A DNA stretch of 64,000 bases from an uncultured Clostridia bacterium (GCA_910583755.1 CAJTZO010000001.1:1-64000), one strand, 5' to 3'; counted from the stretch's first letter, positions 25,323 through 35,714 are shown. Numbers and translations are program-made. Notes: a model not told the origin generated them from the sequence alone.

Positions 25323-25352
25323 TTGGAACGCAAGGTAATTGAGGAGGACAAT

Positions 25353-25793
25353 ATGAAAGAAACTCTAAATGTGGTCAATACTTTGTTGGTAGATACATTC
25401 AATAATATCTTAACAATCGAACAAAATGCTTTAAAAAAAGAAAAATTTTTTGATGTTTCAGTGGCAGAAGTACATACGATTGAAGCTATCGGTATGTATC
25501 AAACAAAAAGTATGAGTGAAGTTGCGAAAAGTTTACGAATCACTATGGGTACATTAACAGTTGCCATTAATAACTTAGTGAAAAAGGGCTATGTAGAAAG
25601 ATTTCGTTGTCAATCTGATAAACGAGTAGTGCAGATTCAATTAACAAAAAAAGGAAAATTAATCTATAGAGTCCATGAACAGTTTCATAAAGATGTAGTA
25701 AAAGCAACTATTAATGGTCTTACAAAAGAAGAACAAAAGGTACTTTGCCAAACTTTAACAAGATTAAATGTATATTTGCAAAAATATTTTTAA
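25353..25793 (+). CDS. fabT: MarR-family repressor of fatty-acid synthesis (FabT-like)
   Basis: Start ATG 25353 follows GAGGAGG by 6 bases; the longer frame from 25323 would start before the RBS. The 146-residue MarR protein has a winged helix (SMSEVAKSLRITMGTLTVAI and the wing around CQSDKRVVQI). FabT uses long-chain acyl-ACP as co-repressor to shut off fab genes. It is first in the operon, 16 bases before fabH, and its own promoter carries the matching palindrome, so autoregulation is well supported. Confidence 0.88.
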   Translation: MKETLNVVNTLLVDTFNNILTIEQNALKKEKFFDVSVAEVHTIEAIGMYQTKSMSEVAKSLRITMGTLTVAINNLVKKGYVERFRCQSDKRVVQIQLTKKGKLIYRVHEQFHKDVVKATINGLTKEEQKVLCQTLTRLNVYLQKYF

Positions 25794-25809
25794 AACAAGG
25801 AGAAAAAAC

Positions 25810-26781
25810 ATGATTTTTTCAAAAATTAAATCAACTGGTTCCTATGTTCCTGAAAAAATCATTACGAATGATATGCTTTCTCAATATGTTGATACAAGTG
25901 ATGAATGGATACGTTCTCGTAGTGGTATAGAAAAACGTCATTTTTCTGAGGGAGAAAACACATCAGATATTGCTGCAAAAGCAGCTCTAAATATTTTAGA
26001 AAATGGCAATATTAATCCATTAGATATTGACTTAATTATTGTTGCAACTGTTTCACCAGATTATACAACACCTTCTACTGCTTGCCTTGTACAATCAAAA
26101 ATAGGTGCTTCTCGTGCGGTTGCGTTTGATTTGAGTGCTGCTTGTTCTGGTTTTATTTTTAGTGTCAGTGTAGCAGACAAATTCATTAAAACTGGCGTTT
26201 ATAGAAATGCATTAGTAATTGGAGCAGAAGTATTATCCAAACACTTAGATTTTAATGATAGAAGTACTTGTGTTTTATTTGGAGATGGCGCAGGTGGCGT
26301 TTTTTTAGAAAAAGCAGAAGAAGGCGGTATACTAGCAGAAGAAATGGGCAGTGATGGCGGCCGTGGGATGTCCTTAATTTGTGCAGAAAAAAAAGCTTCT
26401 CATATGTTTAATAATGCCCAAGTAGCGGAAGATAGTTTTTTACACATGGATGGTAGGGCCATTTTTGATTTTGCGACTAGACAAACACCAAAATGCATTT
26501 TACGTTTGATAGAAAAATCTGGTGTTTCAGTAGAGCAATTAAAATATGTTATTCCACATCAGGCAAATGCTCGTATTGTAGAAATTATCTCCAGAAAAAC
26601 AAAAATTCCTTTAGAAAAATTTTATATGAATATTTCTGAGTATAGTAACACCTCCGCTGCAACAATTCCGATTGCACTAAATGAAATGATGCAAAAAGGA
26701 TTGTTACAAATAGGAGATTATATATTAATGGCAGGTTTTGGTGGCGGACTCACATGGGGTGGACTGCTAATAAAAATCTAA
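25810..26781 (+). CDS. fabH: Beta-ketoacyl-ACP synthase III
   Basis: From ATG 25810 (RBS AAGGAG) the protein has 323 residues. The catalytic triad is visible: Cys112 in LSAACSGFIF, His in VIPHQANAR and Asn in YSNTSAATIP. FabH condenses acetyl- or branched acyl-CoA with malonyl-ACP to start fatty-acid synthesis. It directly precedes acpP, its substrate carrier. Confidence 0.94.
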   Translation: MIFSKIKSTGSYVPEKIITNDMLSQYVDTSDEWIRSRSGIEKRHFSEGENTSDIAAKAALNILENGNINPLDIDLIIVATVSPDYTTPSTACLVQSKIGASRAVAFDLSAACSGFIFSVSVADKFIKTGVYRNALVIGAEVLSKHLDFNDRSTCVLFGDGAGGVFLEKAEEGGILAEEMGSDGGRGMSLICAEKKASHMFNNAQVAEDSFLHMDGRAIFDFATRQTPKCILRLIEKSGVSVEQLKYVIPHQANARIVEIISRKTKIPLEKFYMNISEYSNTSAATIPIALNEMMQKGLLQIGDYILMAGFGGGLTWGGLLIKI

Positions 26782-26807
26782 ATACAAATTTTTAAGGAGG
26801 AACAACA

Positions 26808-27032
26808 ATGGATGTATTAGAAAGAATCAAAGAAATTATTGCAGAACAAACAGGAAAGGAAATGGACGAAATCACACCAGAAACAAGTGTTATGGAAGAC
26901 TTAGAGGCAGACAGTTTAGATTTATTCCAAATTATTAATGATATTGAAGATGAATTCGATGTAAAAATCGAAAATACAGATGAAATTAAAACAGTTGCAG
27001 ATGTTGTAAAAATTGTAGAAGACAATAAATAA
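26808..27032 (+). CDS. acpP: Acyl carrier protein
   Basis: The 74-residue acidic protein has the phosphopantetheine attachment motif ADSLDLF with Ser36. It is the carrier for all intermediates of the pathway encoded around it. RBS AAGGAGG lies 7 bases upstream. The usual DSLD-L/V-E-L helix is slightly varied (DSLDLFQIIND), still within the ACP range. Confidence 0.93.
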   Translation: MDVLERIKEIIAEQTGKEMDEITPETSVMEDLEADSLDLFQIINDIEDEFDVKIENTDEIKTVADVVKIVEDNK

Positions 27033-27061
27033 TTTATCTGACAACAAATGAGGAGATTATT

Positions 27062-28003
27062 ATGTATGGAAATATTTGTGAAATGCTTGGAATAGAATAT
27101 CCAATTATACAAGGTGCTATGGCATGGATTTCTACTCCAGAATTAGTTGCAGCAGTATCAAATGCAGGCGGTTTAGGAGTCTTAGCAACCGGTCACTTGG
27201 ATGGAGAAGGTTGCCGTGAAGCAATTCATAAATTAAAAGAAATGACAGACCGCCCTTATGCAGTCAATATTATGCTTTTATCTGCTTATGCAGAAGATAT
27301 TGCAAAAGTCATTTGTGAAGAAAAAGTTCCTGTGATTACTACAGGGGCAGGCAGCACCATTACACATTTAAAAGCTTTTCAAGAAATGGGTGCAAAAGTG
27401 ATTCCTGTCATTCCTTCTGTTGCAATTGCAAAACGTTTTGAAAAAGATGGTGTAAATGCTGTCATTGCGGAAGGAATGGAATCTGGTGGACATATTGGAA
27501 AAACTACAACAATGGCACTGATACCACAAGTGGTAGATGCTGTTCAGATTCCAGTGATTGCAGCAGGTGGCATTGCAGATGGCAGAGGGATGGCAGCTGC
27601 AACAATGTTAGGTGCTTCTGGTTTCCAACTTGGTACAAGATTTCTTGTTGCAAAAGAATGTACTGTACACCCAAACTTTAAACAAAGAATTTTAAAAGCA
27701 AAAGATATTGATACTACAACAACTGGTTTATCAACAGGTCATCCTGTTCGTGTCATTCGTAATAAAATGGCAAGAGCTTATGAAGCATTGGAAAAACAAA
27801 ATGCACCTGCTGAAAAATTGGAAGAACTAGGTAGAGGTGCTTTAAGAAAAGCCGTTCATGACGGAGATATAGAAAATGGTTCTGTTATGTCAGGACAAAT
27901 TGCAGGTTTGGTAAAGAAAGAACAAACTGCAAAAGAAATGATAGAAGAACTTTATAGTGAATATCGCGCTATTATGGGAGAGGCGATAAAACTGATGAGG
28001 TAA
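27062..28003 (+). CDS. fabK: Enoyl-ACP reductase II (FMN)
   Basis: The 313-residue protein matches FabK: IQGAMAWISTPELVAAVSNAGGLG at the N terminus, then EGMESGGHIGKTTTM and AAGGIADGRGMAAA. FabK performs the last reduction of each elongation cycle with FMN and NAD(P)H and replaces triclosan-sensitive FabI. Position between acpP and fabD is the standard one for clostridia and streptococci, which fixes the role better than sequence alone. Confidence 0.92.
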   Translation: MYGNICEMLGIEYPIIQGAMAWISTPELVAAVSNAGGLGVLATGHLDGEGCREAIHKLKEMTDRPYAVNIMLLSAYAEDIAKVICEEKVPVITTGAGSTITHLKAFQEMGAKVIPVIPSVAIAKRFEKDGVNAVIAEGMESGGHIGKTTTMALIPQVVDAVQIPVIAAGGIADGRGMAAATMLGASGFQLGTRFLVAKECTVHPNFKQRILKAKDIDTTTTGLSTGHPVRVIRNKMARAYEALEKQNAPAEKLEELGRGALRKAVHDGDIENGSVMSGQIAGLVKKEQTAKEMIEELYSEYRAIMGEAIKLMR

Positions 28004-28087
28004 TAAGGGGAGCATATGCTCCCTTGCTTATCATTATCGCAAAATGTCAAAATATAAAAATAAAAGAAAGAAAATAGGAGAAAAATC

Positions 28088-29017
28088 ATGAAAATAGCTT
28101 TTTTATTTAGCGGACAAGGCGCTCAATATATCGGTATGGGAAAGGAATTACAAGAACAATATGCTTGTGCAAAAGAAATATTTCAAAGAGCAGATGATGC
28201 TTTAGGTTTTTCTCTTAGCAATATTTGTTTTGAGCAAGAAGAAAAATTAAATCAAACAGAATTTACGCAACCAGCTATTTTAACAATGAGCATGGCAGCG
28301 TTAGCTTGCTTAAAAGAAAAAGGAATCAAAGCAGATTACGCAGCCGGTTTAAGTTTAGGAGAGTATAGTGCTTATACTGCAAGTGGCGTATTTCAATTTG
28401 AAGATGCTGTAAAGTTAGTACAAAAAAGAGGACGCTTTATGACAGAAGCTGTACCTGAAGGAAAGGGCAGTATGTATGCCATCATTGGAATGGAAAGAGA
28501 ACAAGTGGAAGATATTTGCAAAGAGTATAGTCAGTATGGCTTTGTAACTCCCGCAAATTATAATGCTCCCGGACAAATTGTTATTGCGGGAGAAACAGAA
28601 GCAACAGCAAAAGCAGCAGGAGCAGCAAAAGAAAATGGGGCAAAGATAGTATCAAAATTAAATGTAAGTGGTCCATTTCATACTGTATTATTAAAGCCTG
28701 CCTCTGAAAAATTGGCACAAGAATTACAACAGTTACATCTATGTGATATGACTATTCCTGTTATTACAAATGTAACAGGGCAGGAAGTGGAAAATAATGA
28801 GGAAATTATTCCTCTTTTAATAAAACAAGTTATGAGTCCTGTCAAGTGGGAGGAAACAATCATAACATTATCCCAAAAAGGTGTTGATACATTTATAGAA
28901 GTTGGTCCTGGTAAAACATTAAGTGGTTTTGTAAAGAGAACTGTAAAAGGAGCAACCATATTAAATATAGAAAATCAAAAAACATTAGAAAAAGCAGTAG
29001 AAAAATTGCTTGGATAA
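28088..29017 (+). CDS. fabD: Malonyl-CoA:ACP transacylase
   Basis: The 309-residue protein has the FabD signatures GQGAQYIGMG, the nucleophile Ser89 in GLSLGEYS, and VSGPFHT with the catalytic His. It loads malonyl groups on ACP. The 84-base gap before it holds a small palindrome (GGGAGCATATGCTCCC) but no clear terminator, so the operon likely continues. Confidence 0.94.
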   Translation: MKIAFLFSGQGAQYIGMGKELQEQYACAKEIFQRADDALGFSLSNICFEQEEKLNQTEFTQPAILTMSMAALACLKEKGIKADYAAGLSLGEYSAYTASGVFQFEDAVKLVQKRGRFMTEAVPEGKGSMYAIIGMEREQVEDICKEYSQYGFVTPANYNAPGQIVIAGETEATAKAAGAAKENGAKIVSKLNVSGPFHTVLLKPASEKLAQELQQLHLCDMTIPVITNVTGQEVENNEEIIPLLIKQVMSPVKWEETIITLSQKGVDTFIEVGPGKTLSGFVKRTVKGATILNIENQKTLEKAVEKLLG

Positions 29018-29035
29018 AATGTGGAGGAATTAACT

Positions 29036-29767
29036 ATGTTAAAAGAAAAAACCGTTCTTGTGACTGGTGCTGCAAAGGGAATTGGAAAAGCAATTGCAGT
29101 TGCCTTTGCAAAAGAAGGAAGTAATATTGTACTGAATTATAGAAGTGCAGTATCTGATGAATTGATTGCAGAAATAAAGGGTTATGGTGTAAAATGTTTT
29201 CCAATACAGGGTGATGTTTCTGATTTTGAAAAAGCAAAGAAAATTGTGGAAAGAACAACGGAAACATTTGGAAGTATTGATATTTTAGTAAATAATGCAG
29301 GAGTTACAAAAGATGGTCTTTTAATGCGTATGACAGAACAAGATTTTGATACAGTATTAAATACTAATTTAAAAGGAAGCTTTAACATGACACGTCATGT
29401 TGTTAATGGTATGATTAAAAAGCGTTCTGGAACAATTATCAATATTTCTTCGATTGTAGGTGTTATGGGAAATGCAGGACAAGTAAATTATGCAGCATCA
29501 AAAGCAGGTATTATTGGTATGACAAAGTCAGTTGCACGAGAAGTTGCTTCTCGTGGTATTACCTGCAATGCGATTGCACCAGGATTCATTGAAACAGATA
29601 TGACAGCAGGATTAAAAGAGGAGATTGTAAAACAGATGGTAGCACAAATTCCTATGAAAAAATTAGGTCAAGTAGAAGATATTGCACAAACAGCAGTATT
29701 TTTGGCAAAAAGCCAATATATCACAGGGCAAGTAATCCATGTAAATGGTGGTATGGCGATGTGCTAA
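29036..29767 (+). CDS. fabG: 3-oxoacyl-ACP reductase
   Basis: The start is ATG 29036 after TGGAGGA; the frame open from 29021 contains the RBS. The 243-residue short-chain dehydrogenase has TGAAKGIG (cofactor loop), NNAG, and the catalytic Ser-Tyr-Lys in ISSIVG and NYAASKAG. It reduces beta-ketoacyl-ACP with NADPH. Confidence 0.94.
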   Translation: MLKEKTVLVTGAAKGIGKAIAVAFAKEGSNIVLNYRSAVSDELIAEIKGYGVKCFPIQGDVSDFEKAKKIVERTTETFGSIDILVNNAGVTKDGLLMRMTEQDFDTVLNTNLKGSFNMTRHVVNGMIKKRSGTIINISSIVGVMGNAGQVNYAASKAGIIGMTKSVAREVASRGITCNAIAPGFIETDMTAGLKEEIVKQMVAQIPMKKLGQVEDIAQTAVFLAKSQYITGQVIHVNGGMAMC

Positions 29768-29780
29768 GGAGGTTAAATTC

Positions 29781-31016
29781 ATGAAAAGATGTGTAATTAC
29801 AGGTATGGGCGCCATTACTCCATTAGGCAATGATGTAGAAAGTTATTGGGAAGGACTAAAAAATGGAGTTTGTGGAATTGATTACATTAAAAAATTTGAT
29901 ACAGAAGGGTTTAAAGTAAAAATTGCAGCTGAAGTCAAAGATTTTGCAGCTGAAAAATATGTAGCAAAAAAAGAAACAAAAAGAAATGATATGTTTTCTA
30001 TTTATGGCGTTGCTGCTGCAACACAAGCATATGAAATGAGTGGATTAAAAGAAGGAGATGTTGACCCAAAACGGTTTGGTACAATCGTAGGTTCTGGAAT
30101 TGGTGGTCTATGGACAATAGAAGAACAAATTATTAAACTAAATGAAAAAGGACCTTCCAAAGTTTCTCCTTTATTCATTCCTATGGCAATTGGCAATATG
30201 GCAGCAGGAAATATTGCATTAAAGTTCCAAGCAAAAGGTACTTGTGAATCCATTATAACTGCTTGTGCAACAAGTACCAATTCGATTGGAGAAGCGTATA
30301 GAAACATTAAACATGGATATTTAGATGTTTGCTTTGCAGGTGGTGCAGAATATTCTATTACCAAAATTGGATTAGCAGGTTTTAGCAACTTAACCGCATT
30401 GACAACTTGTGATGACCCTAAAAGAGCTTGTAAACCTTTTGATAAAAATAGAAGTGGTTTTGTTATGGGAGATGGTGCAGGCATTTTATTATTAGAGGAA
30501 TTGGAACATGCTTTAAATAGAGGTGCAAAAATTTATGGTGAAATTGTAGGATATGGTTCTACTTGTGATGCATACCATATTACTGCTCCATGTCCGGATG
30601 GAGAAGGTGCAGCTAACGCAATGGAGATAGCTATGTCTGAGGCTGGCATTACAGCAAAAGAATTGGGATATATTAATGCACATGGAACTAGTACAGAAGC
30701 AAATGACGCTGGAGAAACAGCCGCTATTAAGCGTGTATTCGGAGAATATGCTTATCAAATACCAGTAAGTTCTACAAAATCTATGACAGGTCATTTGTTA
30801 GGTGCTGCTGGAGCTATTGAAGCGATTGCTTGTATTAAAGCATTAGAAGAAGGATTTTTACCACCAACCATTGGATATGAACAAAAAGATGAAGTATGTG
30901 ATTTAGATTATATCCCAAATGTAGGAAGAAAAGCAGACATAACTTATGCATTGTCTAACTCTTTAGGATTTGGTGGACATAATAGCGTACTTTGCTTTAA
31001 AAAATGGGAGGGTTGA
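29781..31016 (+). CDS. fabF: Beta-ketoacyl-ACP synthase II
   Basis: Start ATG 29781 after AAGGAGG. The 411-residue thiolase-fold enzyme has Cys162 in TACATSTNSIG and two His in NAHGTSTEAND and SMTGHLLGAAG, the condensing-enzyme triad. It elongates acyl-ACP. It begins 13 bases after fabG. Confidence 0.94.
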   Translation: MKRCVITGMGAITPLGNDVESYWEGLKNGVCGIDYIKKFDTEGFKVKIAAEVKDFAAEKYVAKKETKRNDMFSIYGVAAATQAYEMSGLKEGDVDPKRFGTIVGSGIGGLWTIEEQIIKLNEKGPSKVSPLFIPMAIGNMAAGNIALKFQAKGTCESIITACATSTNSIGEAYRNIKHGYLDVCFAGGAEYSITKIGLAGFSNLTALTTCDDPKRACKPFDKNRSGFVMGDGAGILLLEELEHALNRGAKIYGEIVGYGSTCDAYHITAPCPDGEGAANAMEIAMSEAGITAKELGYINAHGTSTEANDAGETAAIKRVFGEYAYQIPVSSTKSMTGHLLGAAGAIEAIACIKALEEGFLPPTIGYEQKDEVCDLDYIPNVGRKADITYALSNSLGFGGHNSVLCFKKWEG

Positions 31017-31018
31017 AC

Positions 31019-31474
31019 ATGAATTATGCAGAAGTAAAGGAATTAATTGCAATTGTCAATCATTCTCTTTTAACTAATTTTGAATTAAATATGGATAATG
31101 TTTCCATTAAAATGAGCAAAAATAAAGATGCGGTTATTTCTCATATAACAGAACAAAATACTGCACAAACAGTTTCAATACAAACAGCAGAAGTTTCTGT
31201 TCCAGACGTTTCAAAAGAAATCAAACAAGAAGAACCAGTTGGTAATATTGTAAAGTCTCCAATTGTTGGAACATTTTATGCTGCTCCGGGTAGTGACAAA
31301 CCAAGTTTTGTAACGGTAGGAGATAAAGTAAAAGAAGGGGATACCCTTTGTATTGTAGAAGCTATGAAAATTATGAATGAAATACCAAGTCCTTATAATG
31401 GAGAAATTGCAGAAATTTATGTTGTAAATGAGGAATTCGTAGAATATGGACAACCTTTATTTAAAATTAAATAA
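31019..31474 (+). CDS. accB: Biotin carboxyl carrier protein of acetyl-CoA carboxylase
   Basis: Start ATG 31019, two bases after the fabF stop, with GGAGGG before it. The 151-residue protein has a variable linker and a C-terminal biotinyl domain with EAMKIMNE, Lys117 being the biotin site. It shuttles CO2 between the AccC and AccDA active sites. Confidence 0.93.
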   Translation: MNYAEVKELIAIVNHSLLTNFELNMDNVSIKMSKNKDAVISHITEQNTAQTVSIQTAEVSVPDVSKEIKQEEPVGNIVKSPIVGTFYAAPGSDKPSFVTVGDKVKEGDTLCIVEAMKIMNEIPSPYNGEIAEIYVVNEEFVEYGQPLFKIK

Positions 31475-31497
31475 AAGGTAGTGGAGGAAAGAAAAAA

Positions 31498-31917
31498 ATG
31501 AATATAGAAGAAATTATGGCTATCATTCCCCATAGATACCCTTTTTTATTGATTGATAAAGTAGAAGAAATCATACTGGGAGAAAAGGTAGTTGCAACAA
31601 AAAATGTAACCATGAATGAACCATTTTTTCAAGGGCATTTCCCTGGACGACCTGTTATGCCTGGTGTATTAATTATTGAAGCAATGGCGCAAGCTGGTGC
31701 AGTTGCTATTTTATCTATGGAAGAATATAAAGGAAAAACTGCATTATTTGGTGCAATTGATAAAGCAAAATTTAGAAAACAAGTTGTGCCTGGTGATACC
31801 TTACGTTTGGAAGTCAGTATCATCAAATTAAGAAAAAATGCAGGAATTGGAAAAGGAATTGCTTATGTTGGAGATAAAAAAGCCGCTGAAGGGGAATTTA
31901 CATTTTTAATCGGATAG
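31498..31917 (+). CDS. fabZ: 3-hydroxyacyl-ACP dehydratase
   Basis: The 139-residue hot-dog fold protein has [11 protein letters not shown], the catalytic His47 in [14 protein letters not shown], and Glu61 in IIEAMAQAG. FabZ removes water from 3-hydroxyacyl-ACP in each cycle. It lies between accB and accC, the usual clostridial order. Confidence 0.94.
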   Translation: MNIEEIMAIIPHRYPFLLIDKVEEIILGEKVVATKNVTMNEPFFQGHFPGRPVMPGVLIIEAMAQAGAVAILSMEEYKGKTALFGAIDKAKFRKQVVPGDTLRLEVSIIKLRKNAGIGKGIAYVGDKKAAEGEFTFLIG

Positions 31918-31933
31918 TTTGAGGTGTTTTAAC

Positions 31934-33274
31934 ATGTTTCATAAAGTATTAATTGCAAATAGAGGAGAAATTGCCGTTCGTATTATCAGAGCCTGCCGAG
32001 AAATGGGAATAGCTACTGTTGCAGTATTTTCAGAACCAGATAAAGATGCACTTCATACACAATTAGCAGATGAAGCAGTTTGTATCGGACCAGCAAAAGG
32101 AATAGATAGTTATTTGAATATGGAAAATATTATCAGTGCAGCAGTAGCAAAAAAAGCACAAGCAATTCATCCAGGGTTTGGCTTTTTAGCAGAAAATAGT
32201 ACTTTTGCTGCTATGTGTCGTGAATGTAATATTCAATTCATAGGACCATCTCCAGAAGTCATTGATATGATGGGAAATAAATCTAATGCTCGAGAAATGA
32301 TGAAAAAAGCGAAGGTCCCAGTTGTTCCCGGTAGTGATGGCACTGTAGATACAGCAGAACAAGCACTGGAAATGGCAAAAAAAATAGGATATCCTGTTAT
32401 GATTAAAGCAGCAGCAGGTGGTGGTGGAAAAGGAATCCGCATTGTAAAAGAAGAAAAAGACTTAATATCCTCTTATGAAGCCGCACAAAATGAAACCATT
32501 GCTGCTTTTGGTGATGATAAAATGTATATGGAAAAAGTCATTGAACATGCTAGACATATTGAGATACAAATATTAGGTGACCGTTTTGGAAATGTTATTC
32601 ATTTAGGAGAAAGAGATTGTTCTTTGCAAAGAAGAAATCAAAAAGTATTAGAAGAAGCGCCTTCCATTGCTATTTCTGAGGAAATAAGAAAAAAAATGGG
32701 GGAAGCAGCTGTTCGGGCAGCAAAAGCAGTAGGTTATGAAAATGCTGGTACAATAGAATTTTTATATGATGGAAATGATTTTTATTTTATGGAAATGAAT
32801 ACCCGTATACAAGTGGAACATCCTATTACAGAAATGATTACAGGTATTGATATTGTCAAAGAACAATTAAAAATTGCTTCTGGTGAAAAATTAGAGCTAC
32901 ATCAAAAGGATATTGTAATCAATGGTCATGCAATTGAATGTAGAATCAATGCAGAAAATCCCAAAATGAATTTTATTCCTTCACCGGGACATATTGACTT
33001 TTTATTGATGCCAGGAGGCATGGGAACAAGGATAGATAGTGCAATTTATGCTGGCTGTGATATTCCACCTTTTTACGATTCTATGTTAGCAAAAGTTATT
33101 GTTCATGGTAAAAGTAGAATAGAAGCCATTGAAAAAATGAGGCGTTGTTTACATGAATTTGTCATTGAAGGTGTAATAACCAATATTGAATTTATGGAAG
33201 AAATTTTGACAAATGAAAAGTATATCAAAGGAGATTTTGATACTTCTTTTATTGCAAATGAAATTATAAAATAA
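31934..33274 (+). CDS. accC: Biotin carboxylase subunit of acetyl-CoA carboxylase
   Basis: Start ATG 31934 after GAGGTG. The 446-residue ATP-grasp enzyme opens with [15 protein letters not shown] and has the glycine-rich [11 protein letters not shown] loop, HIEIQILGD and [10 protein letters not shown]. It carboxylates biotin on AccB with ATP and bicarbonate. Confidence 0.95.
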   Translation: MFHKVLIANRGEIAVRIIRACREMGIATVAVFSEPDKDALHTQLADEAVCIGPAKGIDSYLNMENIISAAVAKKAQAIHPGFGFLAENSTFAAMCRECNIQFIGPSPEVIDMMGNKSNAREMMKKAKVPVVPGSDGTVDTAEQALEMAKKIGYPVMIKAAAGGGGKGIRIVKEEKDLISSYEAAQNETIAAFGDDKMYMEKVIEHARHIEIQILGDRFGNVIHLGERDCSLQRRNQKVLEEAPSIAISEEIRKKMGEAAVRAAKAVGYENAGTIEFLYDGNDFYFMEMNTRIQVEHPITEMITGIDIVKEQLKIASGEKLELHQKDIVINGHAIECRINAENPKMNFIPSPGHIDFLLMPGGMGTRIDSAIYAGCDIPPFYDSMLAKVIVHGKSRIEAIEKMRRCLHEFVIEGVITNIEFMEEILTNEKYIKGDFDTSFIANEIIK

Positions 33275-33294
33275 ATTTATCGGAGGGAAGATTC

Positions 33295-34173
33295 ATGAAA
33301 TTATTTAAAAAAAAGAATTATATTAGAATGAATCCTCCAGAAGCCGTTTCTGTAGCAGAGGCAGAAACCCCCAGTATACCAGACGGACTTTGGATAAAAT
33401 GCAAAAATTGTGATAAAACAATTTATACAAAAGAATTAAATGAATATAAAATTTGTCCTAGTTGTGGTTATCATTTTCGTTTAACGGCAAAAGAAAGAAT
33501 TGCTTTGATTGCTGATGAAAATTCTTTTGAAGAATGGGACAAAGATATGCAGGCAAAAAATCCTATGAATTATCCTGATTATGATAAAATAATAGAAAAA
33601 GTACAAACAAAAACAGAATTAAAAGATGCTGTTATATCAGGATTTTGTAAAATTGGAGGATATGATACTGTTTTAGCCGTAATGGATAGCCATTTTATGA
33701 TGGCTTCTATGGGTTCTGTAGTTGGAGAAAAAATCACAAGAGCAATTGAACGAGGAACAGAAAAAAAATTGCCTGTGATTATTTTTACTGCTTCTGGTGG
33801 TGCTAGAATGCAAGAGGGAATTATTTCTTTGATGCAAATGGCAAAAACAAGTGCTGCTTTGAATCATCATGCAAAACAAGGACTACTTTATATTTCTGTT
33901 ATAACCGACCCCACAACAGGTGGTGTTTCTGCTAGTTTTGCCAGTTTAGGGGATATTATCCTTTCAGAACCGAATGCAACTATTGGTTTTGCAGGGAGAA
34001 GGGTGATTGAAGGTACCATTAATGAAAAACTTCCTGATGAATTTCAAACTGCCGAGTTTCAATTAGAACACGGCTTTTTAGATAAAATTGTATTACGAAC
34101 AGATATGAAAAGTACATTAATACAAATATTAAAATTGCATTGTCAAAAGGAGGTCTGTAAAAATGGAGAATAA
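33295..34173 (+). CDS. accD: Acetyl-CoA carboxylase, carboxyltransferase beta subunit
   Basis: The 292-residue protein has the four-Cys zinc ribbon (Cys36, Cys39, Cys54, Cys57) and a crotonase-type domain with [10 protein letters not shown] and [16 protein letters not shown]. With AccA it transfers CO2 to acetyl-CoA. Its 3' end overlaps accA by 11 bases, which favours equal production of the two subunits. Confidence 0.94.
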   Translation: MKLFKKKNYIRMNPPEAVSVAEAETPSIPDGLWIKCKNCDKTIYTKELNEYKICPSCGYHFRLTAKERIALIADENSFEEWDKDMQAKNPMNYPDYDKIIEKVQTKTELKDAVISGFCKIGGYDTVLAVMDSHFMMASMGSVVGEKITRAIERGTEKKLPVIIFTASGGARMQEGIISLMQMAKTSAALNHHAKQGLLYISVITDPTTGGVSASFASLGDIILSEPNATIGFAGRRVIEGTINEKLPDEFQTAEFQLEHGFLDKIVLRTDMKSTLIQILKLHCQKEVCKNGE

Positions 34174-34987
34174 AGCAATGGAAATTGTAAAAAAATCCAG
34201 AATGGTATCAAGACCAACGACATTAGAGTTTATAGAGCATATTTTTACAGACTTTATAGAATTACATGGAGATAGATGTTTTGCAGATGATAAAGCAATG
34301 GTAGGTGGTATTGCTTTATTAGATGGGCAACCAGTAACGGTAATTGGAGTACAAAAGGGGCATACAATAGAAGAAAATGTAAAAAGAAGTTTTGGTTCTC
34401 CAAATCCCGAGGGATATCGAAAACAACTACGTTTAATGAAACAAGCAGAAAAATTTCATCGTCCAGTAGTTCTTTTTATCAATACTTCTGGTGCTTATTG
34501 TGGTATTGGGGCAGAAGAAAGAGGGCAGGGGGAAGCAATAGCCAAAAATTTAATGGAAATGGCTGGCTTAACAGTACCGATTATTAGCATTTTTATAGGA
34601 GAAGGTGGCAGTGGAGGTGCTTTAGCACTCGCTTTAGCAGATAGGGTATGGATGTTAGATAATGGAATGTATGCAGTGCTTTCTCCAGAAGGATTTGCTA
34701 GTATTTTGTGGCGCTCTCCAGAACGTTCTGCGGATGCAGCAGAATTAATGAAATTGACAGCACCTGATTTGCTTAAAAATGGTGTTATTGAAAAAATAAT
34801 ACCAGAAGCTACAGAAGGTCTAGCAGAGAATTTGGAATATACAACATCCATCTTGAAAAAATTATTGATAGAGGAATTGAATTTATTAAAAAATCTTACA
34901 ACAGAGGAATTATTACAACAACGATATTCTCGTTTTCGTAAATATGGTGAGTTTACAGAAAATGAAGAATTTTATTTGTCAAAATAG
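34163..34987 (+). CDS. accA: Acetyl-CoA carboxylase, carboxyltransferase alpha subunit
   Basis: The 274-residue protein has [31 protein letters not shown] and [15 protein letters not shown] typical of AccA. It is a little shorter than the about 315 residues of E. coli, lacking part of the N-terminal helix bundle, as usual in Firmicutes. It is the last gene of the FabT-led operon. Confidence 0.94.
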   Translation: MENKAMEIVKKSRMVSRPTTLEFIEHIFTDFIELHGDRCFADDKAMVGGIALLDGQPVTVIGVQKGHTIEENVKRSFGSPNPEGYRKQLRLMKQAEKFHRPVVLFINTSGAYCGIGAEERGQGEAIAKNLMEMAGLTVPIISIFIGEGGSGGALALALADRVWMLDNGMYAVLSPEGFASILWRSPERSADAAELMKLTAPDLLKNGVIEKIIPEATEGLAENLEYTTSILKKLLIEELNLLKNLTTEELLQQRYSRFRKYGEFTENEEFYLSK

Positions 34988-35013
34988 ATAATTTATTTGT
35001 ATAAAATTGGAAA

Positions 35014-35046
35014 CTCCTGTACATACTTATGGATATGGTACAGGAG
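35014..35046 (+). promoter_or_regulatory. Hairpin that masks the RBS of the BofC-like gene
   Basis: CTCCTGTAC (35014-35022) and GTACAGGAG (35038-35046) form a perfect 9-bp stem with a 15-base loop. The 3' arm contains the AGGAG of the ribosome binding site for the ATG at 35054. There is no T run after it, so it is not a terminator. Confidence 0.65.
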
Positions 35047-35053
35047 GGATAGT

Positions 35054-35605
35054 ATGAAAAAAAAAGAAATCATATGGATGTTTATAATTTGTTGTATTGT
35101 TGCTATTGTTAGTTGCACAGTTACCATTGGAATATATGAAAAACGAGTCCATAGAACAAAAGATGAAATAGAAGAAGATAGTATTACTGCTACAACAGAG
35201 TCGGGGAGAATTACACCTTCTACAAAAATGGTATATGAATATTATTATACAGAAGATGGTGTAACACAAACATTAGAAGATGTTCCACCTTATTTTTTAT
35301 TGGATATGACATTGGAAGATATGAAAAAAGTATACACAGATTGGCAAATTATTTCTTTTTCTTCGAAAGAAGTTGTAATGAGAAAAACCTTAGAAGCAAA
35401 AAGTAATGAGCAATATATTATAGGGGAGAAAAATGGATATGTTGCTGTATTTTATAAAGAACCACAACACGGAATTATATTACATGAAATAACAAATACA
35501 CCTCTTTCTGCATTGCCATTGGAAGAAAGAGAAAGACTATTAGAAGGAATTTCTGTAACAGGTGACGAAAATTTATATAAAATTTTGTCAGATTATACCA
35601 GTTAA
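35054..35605 (+). CDS. Membrane-anchored protein with BofC C-terminal-like domain
   Basis: Start ATG 35054 follows CAGGAGGG by 5 bases. The 183-residue protein has one N-terminal helix (about 5-25) and an outside domain with PPYFLLDMTLEDMKKVYTDW and later LYKILSDY, a pattern I associate with BofC-like proteins. BofC in Bacillus modulates SpoIVB signalling between mother cell and forespore. In clostridia such proteins are mostly uncharacterised. It follows accA by 66 bases, but the RBS-masking hairpin sets it apart from the fab operon. Confidence 0.65.
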   Translation: MKKKEIIWMFIICCIVAIVSCTVTIGIYEKRVHRTKDEIEEDSITATTESGRITPSTKMVYEYYYTEDGVTQTLEDVPPYFLLDMTLEDMKKVYTDWQIISFSSKEVVMRKTLEAKSNEQYIIGEKNGYVAVFYKEPQHGIILHEITNTPLSALPLEERERLLEGISVTGDENLYKILSDYTS

Positions 35606-35680
35606 CCTAAGATTTGGTTTATTTTAAATAAAAAAAAGCTATTGTATTGAAAAAAATTCATTATATTTTTAAAATTTTAG

Positions 35681-35709
35681 TAGACAGATGATATAAGTAA
35701 TGCTATAAT
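35681..35709 (+). promoter_or_regulatory. Sigma-A promoter of a putative small RNA
   Basis: TAGACA (35681-35686) and TATAAT (35704-35709) with 17 bases between. The predicted start is near 35716. Confidence 0.75.
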
Positions 35710-35714
35710 AAAAA

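Noticed and set aside
28004..28087. Palindrome GGGAGCATATGCTCCC between fabK and fabD considered as terminator
   Set aside because: There is no T run after it and the operon continues in the same order as in related genomes; perhaps a processing site at most.
34495..34851. Long minus-strand open frames inside accA, fabF, clpC and pur genes
   Set aside because: They are antisense to well-identified genes and lack RBS and coding character.
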